Positions 37,584 to 48,321 of a stretch of DNA of 64,000 nt are shown in pieces. The notes beneath the pieces are model-generated. The model did no database searches. It saw nothing but the letters and a program-made list of their open reading frames with translations, and had not been told where the DNA came from. The translations under genes and the position numbers were made by a program. The DNA comes from Candolleomyces eurysporus. Its lineage: Eukaryota; Basidiomycota; Agaricomycetes; Agaricales; Psathyrellaceae. The stretch's first letter is position 1. Every line of letters starts with the position of its first letter. The stretch spans positions 1 through 64,000 of the forward strand of contig JANBPK010000733.1 of NCBI GenBank assembly GCA_027579435.1, read 5' to 3'.

Positions 37584-40500
37584 TCAATTCGACGCAGTCT
37601 GCGTTTGAGACCGTATCGCCCAGTGGAAAAGTTGCCGCATATCGTTGCCAGGAACTGCAGCAGGGCCTGAATCAGCTGCCTGTTTAGGTTCAACCAANAG
37701 ACTAGACNCGGGAGGAAAATTGTTAGCAATGAACCACAACATATAACAAACGCCAATCCATACCTGCGTCGGTACAAGTCTTGCAAATCTCCATGATGCC
37801 GCGCTCGCTCAAAGGCAACATTTAGGTATTCTTGGACTTCAGGAATCGCCTTGAGGTTATACGGNACCTGGAACCGCTGCATATCTTTTCAAACGCCATG
37901 TCAACATTATACCNGGAGAAAGTAGCGATCAGTATATGGGAAACGAACCTTGNACAATCCTTGCAAGTTTGTGATACTTGTTAAAGTTGATGAGCTTTTT
38001 GTCGGGATTNCTNGGTGAAGGACGATGTGATGGATTGCCCTCTCGACAGAACGTAACATCNGTGAGGTATAGACCGAGGAAGGGCACNGCAGGAGGAGCT
38101 GTATTCCGTANCCGCGAGCGGTATTCATGGTAATTNCTGCTGTGATCTGCCAGCTTGCGTAGAGCTTCCATTTGGATCTTGTATTTCTGCGGNAACCCCT
38201 GAGGACAGATAATTCNTCAGCTNGANATCNACNAGAACTATTGATCACACATACCGCCCATGTTTGTCTAAGACGCGAGATTGTCGAAGAATCGAGAGCC
38301 GCCAATATTGACCGCGAAGTGCTGTAATTTTGGAGCAACACACACCTCTGCGAAAAGAATGAGCCAAATCGTTNNGNGAAGGAAGATAATACACCCACAT
38401 CCGACAACTTGACAAAGAATTTGACNAGTAGCGTCCGCTTCTTCAAATCAAGCTCATCAAGTATACTCTCCGCAACCCAACCAGTNACCACAGTNCTGAG
38501 NGATGACACGGCTTTGACATTAACAGGNGGAGCCGCTCCTTCCTGTCCAGACTCCAAGATCTCGTTGGGCTGGATCGAGCAGTACAAATCGCACTCCATG
38601 ATAGTCAGCTGCCTCGCCAANTCCAANGCATCGAAATCCGTAATCGTNATATTGCCGAAATCCTTCTTCCGCAACGCACTAAGCAACGTCTTGGTCATCG
38701 TCGGCCGTGGTATTTCACCCGTCGGGGACAGAATCGGNGGGTTGATGAGCATCCCAGGATCCCTACTCCGGTCGCCTTTTGGACTCGTCATATCAGACGA
38801 TTGCCGCCTCATGCTCAACAAATCCATGATTCGTTGTGCTGGACCGGGGAAAATAAGCGCAAGGCCTTCACGAGTGAAAGCGGTNAAAGACAACAGAGCA
38901 GAGTCATCCATGCCAGGCCGCCAATACGTGTCTAACCATGTCTTGATGAAGTTGGAAACGCGCAAACGGACGGGGATACCCTTCTGTTGCTGCCAAAGCT
39001 GTTCGTCTTCCCTGGTAATCCCAAGTGGAGGCGTGAGATTGTAGCGTGCAATGATGGAGTCGACCAAATCGCTTGGGGAGGAAAAGAGGCGGAAGGTAAG
39101 GAAGAATACGGCNGAGAAGGCGGGATCGACAAGACTATCATGGGGTGTCATCTTCTCCACGAGGGCCGACATCGTAGCNCCGACAAGATGCCCGTCATTA
39201 TTGTACGCGACATCTTCCATTGAGTAATCATGGGCGAACATCCATGTNGCAGGATCAGAAGCAATTTCGGGGAACTCATCGTGAGGTAGGGGTGGAAGTT
39301 TATCATGGAGGCGGTTCTCCCGTATACTACCTTCCCAAGTGGTTCCTTCATCTGAACGAACAAAGGATGTTGGAGAGGGAAGGTCGGGCTCGACCGGCTG
39401 GTGAGGGGTAAGGCGGAGGGGGGCCAGACCATTTGGAGGTGGGCGAGACTCTTCGACAGAGGTCGCGGCGGTTTCGACGGACTGCTGCCGAGAGGGGAAG
39501 GAAAAGTTGCTGGTCTCGGATCCAGATGAGTATTCTCGTTGTCGGTGAGCTGGGGAAGGGGTGACAGCCTGGATAGTGAGGTCTTCGTCGTCCATTCCAT
39601 CGAGGTGGTAGCCATTGATGACAGTAATGGGATNTTGAATGACTTGCACAAGATTTTGGGCGGATGGTTTGTTCGGAGTAAATGGTTCGGTTAGGACAGT
39701 GGAATTGGGCAGGTTGACAATAAACGGTCGGTCTCCAAGAGAGCGAGTGAGGCATCCCCTGACGGAGGCAACGCAATCGCCGCCCGCTTTGAGAGCGCTT
39801 GTCGCCGAGTGTAGCAAGGCTTTTTTCTCTTCCTCCTCGGACAGGCTGGAGGGAAGGGACATTGTCAACAGCCGTACGGACTCTGCAAGAGAGCTTGTCA
39901 CGTTGAATAGACCTTCTTTNGCTGATTTCAGCGATGCTATTCTGTGCACAGGAACNTCTGGATGTTGCATGACTGCTTCGACAATCGTCAACAACTTGCA
40001 GACCAGCTCCACGATTTCGCGAACCAGGTCATACANCTGGCCCGTACTCGANGCATGGGATGTCCGTGAATGAGAATGTGCGTGGCCGATAAAAGCGGCG
40101 ATACTTGATAGATATTGGTCGTGAGTATGTCGAAGGGCTTCCAATACCTGCGCTGCACCTGAAGGACCGTTGGGAAATGAGAACGAGGAAGCTGACCCTC
40201 CTGACCCTCGAGATGAAATCGAAGAGATGGTAGATATGCTGCTTGTAGAAGGATTATATCGATGCCCTCGCCCAAAGCTGCGATCGGNATAGTTTTGTTG
40301 GTCGAATCGCATGCCACGACCGTTGAGNATGGGATTCGCAGATAGACTGCCTGCGGGTGCCACTGGCGATCCCAAGCGCCCCCTCATTTCAGTTTGACTT
40401 CGTGTTCTGGTGAGGGAAGGGACGTTTATTTGTCCGCTGCCTAATGTGCGATGCTGCGTTGGTGTACGGCCAGTGCTTACCGGCGTGTCGACCTCATCGC

Positions 40501-41597
40501 TCTGCATTGATCGCCCAGTGTCGGGCTCTGGGTCNTCGGGCTCATCGGGCATTTCCACCCCACACTCGGCAGCAACTGCGAGAAACCGACGGACATTGGC
40601 AAACACTTGACCAGCCAGGCGTACCATCGCAGCGGTTTCCTCGGCTTGTCTTGCTTCTGGGAGAGTTTCGTCCGACGCCTTCTTTGACTGAGCAACCAGC
40701 GAGGCGAGGAGAGTAAGTATCCGTTTCCGCTCCTCGCCAAGGTGAGGATTCATCTGTAGGACAGGAGAATCCCTCTGAAGGGTGTCGGTAGCAGAGAGGG
40801 TAGAGCGAACGCAGGATATAATGCATGCAGTGGAGGGTTGGTAATGTGCCTTGCGNGTCGAACGCACGGCGTTCTGCAGAAGGGTAAGCCCGTGCAGCAG
40901 AGGGACCATGAGAGGAGGACAATATGATTCGTTGTCGTCGCTCGGGGACTGGGCAGGGGGAGTTACTGCTCGACGTCGAAGTGACGAGGACGTGCTAATC
41001 CATGAAGTTGCAGAAGCGGATGAATCGCTATGAGCATGCCCTGGCGTCTACAAGAAAATGATGAGCTTTCCTCTGTCGTTGCGAATCGTCACTCACAAAG
41101 GTTGGCTCTTCGTCCAGTAAGTGCTCGTCTCTTGCTGCTACAAAGTTGCTCGGAAACCATCCTCTCGACCCATCATCCAGCTCTCCGTCCCACCAGCCAC
41201 TGGGATCGCGATTCAGGACATGTATGAGTTGTCCGCTCTTGAACGCCAGGCAGGTTGCATGGCCGTTCTGCGGCTCGTAGTCGTGCAAGGTGACAACGTA
41301 GTCGCGTCCTATTCGAACCGTATCTTCGATGTCCGGGCTCACTGAACGCGATCTTGAACTCGACCTGCTGGTGGAAGAGTCTGGAAGGAGAAGGGATGTA
41401 GCGGATCCATTCGTAGACGAGGACAACGGGGAAACGATTGATAGAGAAGAGGTGGTCGATGCATTAGATATGCTGCGGAGCCTCCGTCCAGGAAGCTTTG
41501 GGCCTGCCGGGGAAGGAGTTCGCCTGTATCGTGGATTTGCACTTTGTGGGCCTGTCACCGTTCCGGTCGTGGTATCTATAGCGAGGCGGGAATACAT
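37584..41597 (-). CDS. CDC25: Ras guanine nucleotide exchange factor, SH3-REM-Cdc25 type
   Basis: Activates Ras by GDP release; in fungi it feeds the cAMP/PKA pathway. A Ser-rich leader is followed by an SH3 domain (YVVTLHDYEPQNGHATCLAF, then WWDGELDDGSRGWFPSNFV). A long disordered and helical middle comes next. A RasGEF N-terminal (REM) domain follows (LVEKMTPHDSLVDPAF, VFFLTFRLFSSPSDLVDSI). The catalytic domain includes ELARQLTIMECDLYCSI, VPFLGLYLTDVTFCREGN and KLINFNKYHKLARIVQDMQR. The stop is at 37584-37586 after QTQTASN. The 5' end is uncertain: an intron at about 41626-41670 could join an upstream exon reading SSTSGSTTRSHI to GPFASPMYSRLAI, so the true start may lie beyond 41597. Dense in-frame Ns. 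Confidence 0.88.
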
Positions 41598-43071
41598 TGG
41601 AGAGGCAAACGGCCCTGACAGTATAACAATCTAATCAATATCAAGGCAGCGGATATTGCTGTACAACTTACGATATGAGATCTCGTGGTGGAGCCAGATG
41701 TCGAAGAAACTAGAAGTTATTACAAAGGTTGTCAGGGATTCTGCATCTCATTAACAGCCTATGAAGCTGGCAGATTGGTGGCACCTACGATGATCCGTCA
41801 CCGCAAATACCGTTCAGTCCGTACGGTGAAGACGAAGATAAATTCGTTGAAATTCGTAAGGTTCGTCGCGAAAGCGTAATATCGAAGACCAGCGTCCTAC
41901 GTCCACAGGCTAGAGGATATCAGGGTATGTGAAAACTGACTGGAGTCGCCTAGGGGTGGGTTCATGAAGTGGGTCCGTAAGAGGTCGTGAACGTCGAGGA
42001 ATGAGTGCAAGAGGAACGTGTCTTGAGGGGTATCTTGCGCGGGATGGGGGCCTTCTCCCTGGCGAGGGGACTTAAAGAGAGAATTCGCCACACCGAGCAC
42101 TGTTCTCCATGCACCGAAAACGGTCATCGCGACGGCGTCTCCGTTCGAACGATGTCACAACACGGCCAAATAACATTCACCGGGATCCATAAGTCCACAC
42201 CGCTCTTGCATATCCCTCGAAACCACCGTTATTTCTCATCCACAGGTTCGAGTAAATTTTACATTTCTCAGAGACGCTTCTACCTGTCGTAGGGATGGAC
42301 GGATGCGACCCAGGTGACGGTCAGTTCCTGTACGTCTGTGATCGCACGCGAACCTCACCCTGGGGTGTTGGAGTCTTTCGCTTAGCTTCCCGGCGAGCTG
42401 GATTAATTTTGTTCGAAGACCTCGATAAAATGCGTGGAGAACACTCTCCATTGCTGTTCTCATCCGCTTTAAATTCCTGAAGACTAACTGACGCCACAAA
42501 AATCATTCTCCAGTTTGGGGGCAATGCACAGTCACCATGTTTTAGTGTCCACGTATCACTTCCAATTGAATTACTTGTTCCTAAAGCCACAGCTATTTCT
42601 TATGACAGCAGCCGCCAGACCTATTGAGGCTCAGCCGGCTCTCGGTGTGGTATGAGTCCTATAATTAATTAATTGCATCCGGTATGCTAATTGCATCTAA
42701 CCGGCTCAAAATTTTGTGGAGTTCGACTTCCAGGAGAGGCTGCTCCAACTCACTCCTACAAAACGCCGCGTACAACGCTTCGTATCTGGCCGAGACTGTT
42801 CCGTTTGCACTAGAACACTTGGATGGGGCCCACATCCAATTGGTGGGAAACCATAGTCTGGATGCTTCCCATGGCCTGTCATCCCGGTCTGAATTTACCA
42901 ACGAGCACTGGCAGCATGTCGGCCTAATGTAAGTCAGTAAATCAGAAAGACAAAGACTTATCGTACCGATTTTCTCGCAGTTGAACACGTCAACTGCTCA
43001 TATTGGCAGACCTTGCTATCCGAGCCTGACTCTCTCCATCACACCAGCTTTCACCCCGTGTTTCCGTTTCT
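41598..43071. other. 1.5 kb region, 5' part of the RasGEF gene and dehydrogenase promoter
   Basis: About 41670-41710 (minus strand) probably encodes a further RasGEF exon, with a GTAAGT donor and upstream acceptor TTCTAG. No start codon could be fixed. The rest (41710-43071) carries only short frames on both strands and no recognisable family. The right part presumably contains the promoter of the dehydrogenase gene. Confidence 0.4.
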
Positions 43072-44524
43072 ATGCCGTCTCTTTTCTCTGCATTCAAATC
43101 GACCTGTTCCTTCTTTCAAGAAGCCTGGTTTCTGGGCTCACCCACCTGGACCGCGGATAACATACCTGACCTCTCAGGCCAAGTGTTCATCGTTACCGGG
43201 GGAAACTCTGGCTTGGGAAGGGACACTGTTCGGGTATGATTTCTCATCTGTCATAATTTTCGACCGAAGACCAAGGTTCCTATAGGCCTTATTGGAGCAC
43301 GATGCCCGTGTATATATCGCTGCTCGTGACGAAGAAAAGTCGATGAAAGTCATCGACGAAATGTTCTCTGATACAGGTCGAAAAGCTCGATTTTTGGAGC
43401 TAGACCTTTCGAGTCTTTCGTCTATCGAGGCTGCTACTACCCAATTCCTAAGGTATTTTATCGACGCCGATGACCTATATGTCCCAGCGCTCATTTTTCC
43501 AAATCGAAATCGTGCAGAGCAGAGACGCGGTTGGATGCGTTATTCAATAATGCGTACGTTAGATTCATACGCGTTCTACTTTCCCGGCTTACTCTCCGTC
43601 GAGCACAGCGGTACTCTTGGCACCCCAATCGATGTGGTAGCGAACGGCTACGACATGGTAGTCTTCACAAACCTTCTAGGTAATTTGTTTCGCTGCATCC
43701 CGGATTTTCTTCTCCCTGACCTACAAATTCATCGCAAGGCCCTTTCTATTTCACCAAGTTATTGCTTCCCGTATTGTCTGCTACAGCAAAAAAGCGGCTC
43801 GACGGAACAGCTCGAATCATCAACGTTACTTCCTCTGCCCATCACTTCGCCGGGTCACTCAAGTTCGAAACCTTCAAGGACGGACCGGACCGGCGCCAAG
43901 TGGGAGATGTCAACTTTTTCTACTGCCAAAGTAAATTTGTGAGTGGGCAAAACTTTGTCATTCACTACCCACCGGATCCAGAGAGCTGACAGGATGAATT
44001 CTAGGCCTTGATCCTCATGTCCAACGAGCTGACACGACGATACCGAGAGGACGGTGTCATCTCGATTGCCGTTAATCCTGGTCAGTCACTGAGATCTCGC
44101 ACGTCCATTTCCCGGCTTTGTGGTGTTCATATCCTTACTATAGGTAACTTTCATACTGCGCTACAGCGACGTGTGGAAGGTCGAATGGTTCAGTCCCTGT
44201 TTACCGTGAGTTTATGATCTCGCCAGGTGGCATTCGGCTTGCTGAACCATATTATTCGGGCGCCTCAGAATTACTGCTTATTCTGGTATCCAAATGCTTG
44301 GGGCTGCCTAACGCAGCTGTGGGCAGGTGTCGCGCCAGAAGCAATACACGCGGGTGGAAAGGTCGGTGCCGCTAATAATAGAGCTTCGATATTTCCTATG
44401 CTGAATATGCTCTTAGTATGTTATACCTTGGAGCCGAATTGGTCAACCACACGAGGGGACAAACGACGTGGAACTTGCGGTAAAATTATGGATATGGCTT
44501 GAGGACCAGGTTAAGGATCTCTAG
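43072..44524 (+). CDS. short-chain dehydrogenase/reductase
   Basis: An NAD(P)-dependent Rossmann oxidoreductase of unknown substrate. Start 43072 (MPSLFSAFKSTCSFFQEAWF). The cofactor motif is FIVTGGNSGLGRDTVR (TGxxxGxG), followed by AARDEEKSMKVIDEM, LELDLSSLSSIEAA and LDALFNNAGTL. The catalytic set is the Ser of INVTSSAHHFAG and the Tyr and Lys of FFYCQSKFAL (YxxxK). The C-terminus reads YVIPWSRIGQPHEGTND and ends WLEDQVKDL at 44524. About nine short exons, all frame-preserving when GT-AG sites are used. It resembles the fungal retinol-dehydrogenase/WW-oxidoreductase-like SDR group. It looks intact. Confidence 0.85.
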
Positions 44525-44686
44525 GATAGCGACCTTTAAAGAGGCTGCATGTAAATTTGCCGAGCAGGGATTTCTAGGATAAGACCGCAACGCTATCTAT
44601 CCACAATGCACGAAATGTTGAACTAGATATAAGGGTCCTAGAATACGGTGCCACAAACTGGACTTTCTAAGATGTGAGACGACCCA

Positions 44687-46657
44687 CTATTTCCATCCCA
44701 AAACATCTGCCCAACATCTCCACATGCGGTCGACCGTTTTCATCTTTGACTGCCTCCCCAAACTCGGGTCTTCCAAGTCGCTCAGGTCCTCTAGGAAGGC
44801 AGCCCGCATTCCACCAAGCTGGGTGTAAGCATGGCCCATTCCCTGCCTCTTTCCGGAAACAGAGTTCGAAGTAGAGGTAGTCGGCATATGCGTTTGGGCA
44901 TACGACCTCAACCTCGTCAGTGACAGTAGAAGCAGGCCAGTAGACAGAGGAGGGAGAGGCGATTCCGCATCTTCGTTCGAGTTGGTGCCCTCCTTTTTGC
45001 TGCGCCTTTTCTCCTTGATCAATATTCTCTCGATCCGTCGCATATCCGCCCACACCTCTCCCCGCTTCACCACACCACCAAACCTCCTCTTGTCGCGATC
45101 TGTATCGTCCAAGAACAAGGCCCTTCCCACCAATCCCAACGCAAGATACGTCAGTCCCAACGCCGGGGCCACACCCACGAAGGCAAACGTCAATTCCTGG
45201 CTCTTCAACAGTTTATCAATGCCCGTCAACGCCTGGTCGATGTCCACCTTCGCCTTCTGAACCTGCAACAAAATCCCCCGCACAAGACTTCCACGAATGG
45301 CACTGCTCACAGGCGTACGCATGTCTTCCTCATATACACGCATAATGTCCGTGAGGTCCCCGACCCGAACTTGATTGCGAAGTGCGTCGATTTTGGTCGT
45401 GTCCGAGGGGTCGTAGCCGAGGACGTCGACGGCAAGAGAGACCGCCATGCGTTCTAGCGAGTCCATGTCCGCGCGAACGCCTTCTGGACGGACAATGACG
45501 CCCACTTCGCCTTCGAGAGACCCTCCTGACCCTGCACGGATAGTGCGCAGGACGTCTTTCAGGGGGTCGACGAGCCATCCCTGGACGAAAGCTTCTGTGG
45601 TTTCTTTGGCGTCTTGGAAAAAGGCGGCTATTGCTGGGGCAGCATTGGATGCAACGCGAATGGCGTACCAAGTGAGCGGTGGTAGGAGGAGGAGCTTTGG
45701 CCAGAGTTGTGTAAGGCGTGAAGGGCGGAGAAGATTCTGGGTCCGGAGGTGGGAGTGGTGGGTAGAGGATAGGGACGGGAGGACGTTGATGGAGATATAC
45801 TGGAGAAGGGGGAAGATTGGACTTTCCGTATTGATGTTTGAAGAGCCAGGAGACAAAATGTCTATGAGTCTTCGCAGAAATTCTTCAGAATTCTGTTCGT
45901 GCCCTCGAAGCAATGCGAGCCGGCCCAAGGTCGTCGCTCGCTCATCCCGCAGCTTTTCGAGAGCCAATCTGTTGTACCTGCATTCCTGTTGCGCCAGCTG
46001 ATGGGGGAGGAGTATCCTTTTCCTCCATACCCGCGCAGAGGAAATTACAGATAGTGGCTGAGGGAACACCGTGCTTAGAAACACGCCTGGCTGGAGCGTG
46101 TGCAAGGCTGCCATCGTTGTCGAAGCCAATGACGATATGGAAAGTGACCTTAACGACGTGATATCGGGGTTCTGGGCGTGAATGTGTTCGACAACGGTTC
46201 TGAAAAGGTCTGCCAGACGATGAGGAAGGGTTTGAAGCAAATACCAGGCGACGTTGGCCCTCGAGCGCTCGACATCCGCCCACCACTGCGCCTCTGTCTC
46301 CATATCCAATGCCTGGGTTATTTGCGTTTCAAGAGCATCGGCATACAGCGCAATAGCGAGCTTCGCAACGATGGCTTGCTTCAACAGTGCTTGGTCTTCG
46401 GCTTCACGTTCAGTGGTCGCCACCAGCTCATTGTAATCTTGGAGTTTCGCGGCGGCATCCGCAACTTCACTTGGGGATAGCCGAGGCTTGTCGACACTTG
46501 CGAGAAGGGTGGTAAGTGGTCCTAACGGTGCTGGGGTCGATGTGTAGTGATCCTTCGACTGAAGCAAAGGCTTCGTGAAGGACAGGACGAAGTCGGAGGC
46601 CATGCCAGCACGCGTCCCGCTGGAGCGCGTTGAAGAGAAATATTGATCAATCTTCAC
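44687..46657 (-). CDS. NCA2: nuclear control of ATPase protein 2 (Nca2)
   Basis: A mitochondrial membrane protein; in yeast Nca2, with Nca3, is needed for correct expression of the mtDNA-encoded ATP synthase subunits Atp6 and Atp8. A single exon of 656 codons. Hallmarks are LLLPPLTWYAIRVA, EAFVQGWLVDPLKDVLRTI, RTPVSSAIRGSLVRGILLQV and the hydrophobic segment FAFVGVAPALGLTYLALGLV. The C-terminus reads AAFLEDLSDLEDP, then VDRMWRCWADVLGWK. A second in-frame ATG at 46603 (MASDFVLSFTKPLL) could be the real start. The lack of introns stands out among these neighbours. Confidence 0.9.
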   Translation of the reverse strand: MKIDQYFSSTRSSGTRAGMASDFVLSFTKPLLQSKDHYTSTPAPLGPLTTLLASVDKPRLSPSEVADAAAKLQDYNELVATTEREAEDQALLKQAIVAKLAIALYADALETQITQALDMETEAQWWADVERSRANVAWYLLQTLPHRLADLFRTVVEHIHAQNPDITSLRSLSISSLASTTMAALHTLQPGVFLSTVFPQPLSVISSARVWRKRILLPHQLAQQECRYNRLALEKLRDERATTLGRLALLRGHEQNSEEFLRRLIDILSPGSSNINTESPIFPLLQYISINVLPSLSSTHHSHLRTQNLLRPSRLTQLWPKLLLLPPLTWYAIRVASNAAPAIAAFFQDAKETTEAFVQGWLVDPLKDVLRTIRAGSGGSLEGEVGVIVRPEGVRADMDSLERMAVSLAVDVLGYDPSDTTKIDALRNQVRVGDLTDIMRVYEEDMRTPVSSAIRGSLVRGILLQVQKAKVDIDQALTGIDKLLKSQELTFAFVGVAPALGLTYLALGLVGRALFLDDTDRDKRRFGGVVKRGEVWADMRRIERILIKEKRRSKKEGTNSNEDAESPLPPLSTGLLLLSLTRLRSYAQTHMPTTSTSNSVSGKRQGMGHAYTQLGGMRAAFLEDLSDLEDPSLGRQSKMKTVDRMWRCWADVLGWK

Positions 46658-46860
46658 ACGAATGATGTCACCTCTGTCTTCGTCGACAAATCATCATCTC
46701 CACTCTACGTGGGAGGACAGCAAAAATGTGGATCTATTACAAGTGGTCGCAAACTCCTGTTCGGCTACATAGAATATCTCCTGTCTTTTTACCATCCGCT
46801 GTACGTCACAATCCCAAGGACGGTCAAGCACCGACCTCCAGTAGACCAAGGGAGAAAAAG

Positions 46861-48079
46861 TCATCGGCCTCTGACTCTAATAAACTTGAAGGAGTGCGAC
46901 GCTGTCGCGAGAATTTTCCTAGGACAAAAAGTGTAAGCTCTGTTGCCAAACCAAACTTCCACAAAGTGATATGCCAGACCTTCACGAATTGGCTTTGCTC
47001 GCCTTTTACCCCATCTTGGGAAATTCTTTTGAGGATTCTCCAAGTATCTTTCAAGTTCTTGAGCCAGCTTCCGGTCCCCGACGGAACATAATGTGATAGT
47101 CTTCCCTGTCCAAGCCTTGAATTCTGCTTCATTGTCGAGCTCGCCGTGGCATCGCAAGATTTCCTCCATGAACAAAGGGAGGAGGGCATCGAGACCTTCC
47201 CGCTGGATTACGGGCAGGGCAGAGAGGTGAGCATCGATAACATGGTTTTCCGGTAGGCAAGGGTCTGCGGACCACTTCCGGTAGGATGGATGGGTTGCGA
47301 CGTAGGTCCGAAGGTACTCTCTAGACTTGTCTGATTCTTCCTGGGCCGCAGAATCGCTGTGGGTGCACCAAGGGCAATCACAAGTGAACCTATAGTCGGG
47401 CTGCAGCTTCTCCCAGCGGTCAGAGCGAGGTTGAAGGGGGTCGGCATATGTGATCGTGATCTCTTCTTCTTCTTGAATATCTCGAAGAGCGTAGAGGGTC
47501 GCTGAGAGAAGGGAGAGGTTCCACTTGTACGCAGCGTTGGGTCCACAGGAATGGTTACACCGATTGATCTTCAAAAACGCGCCCCCNATAATGCCTGCCA
47601 CCACTCCCGTCAAAAGTACTGGGGAATTGGAATTCAAGATTGAGAGCGTTCGTCCGGGCCACACCTTCGACAATACTAGGGCATTCCTCTGCATCCCTAC
47701 AGTTGGCCATAGTAGTCATCTCCTGGTACTGGTCCTTCGGTATACCATTCCCTACTCGTTCGTAGACTTGAAACCCTGGTACTTTTGGCAAAGGCATCGC
47801 AGGAACGATGAAAATGGGATGTTCCACGAAAATAAGGGATCCTTTCGAGATAGGGCGTGCCGCAAACATCCCAAAGCCTTTGGTGGGTGTGTTGATGACC
47901 TTGAAAGGTGGGTCCTCCATTGTAGGTGCCGCTAATGGCAAGGGATTGGGTAACAATGGTATCATGTCTGGATGGAAGAGGCCCGATATCGTCATCGGGG
48001 TCTGCATGGGGGATGGTGATTGCAACTGGATGACATGGTGGGCATACGGGATAGAGCTGCCAAGGTCCTCGCAGCTCAT
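46861..48079 (-). CDS. SET-domain protein
   Basis: A probable protein-lysine methyltransferase. An N-terminal SET part reads VINTPTKGFGMFAARPISKG and LIFVEHPIFIVP. The catalytic core has INRCNHSCGPNAAYKWN (NHSC motif) and EEEEITITYADPL. A post-SET cysteine cluster reads FTCDCPWC. The C-terminal helical part is typical of small fungal SET proteins related to SMYD/SET5, but it lacks a MYND finger. Deleting the N at 47587 joins HYGGAFLKINRCNH in frame; without that the gene appears split. Start taken at 48079 (MSCEDLGSSIPYAHHV), though a downstream ATG is possible. Substrate unknown. Confidence 0.82.
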
Positions 48080-48321
48080 CGAGCAGGTTTAAGTTCAAAC
48101 TCTTTTCGCTCTCCCTTCCTTATCTGCATGGTTTATATAAGCCTTACTTATGTAATTAGCGCCCGGCGCTCGATAACATCGTTCAGGCAGTAACCAAGCG
48201 GTGATCGAGTCCTGCGAGGTAGAACAGAGGATGAGAGGAACGGATAGGAAGCAACGGCAACACAAACCTCGAGTCAGTAGATAGTAGATCAAATGGCATA
48301 CTCAGCATAGGGATGTACATA

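Noticed and set aside
38409..39044. A 211-codon + strand open frame
   Set aside because: It is antisense to the conserved catalytic region of the RasGEF gene, so it is a shadow frame.
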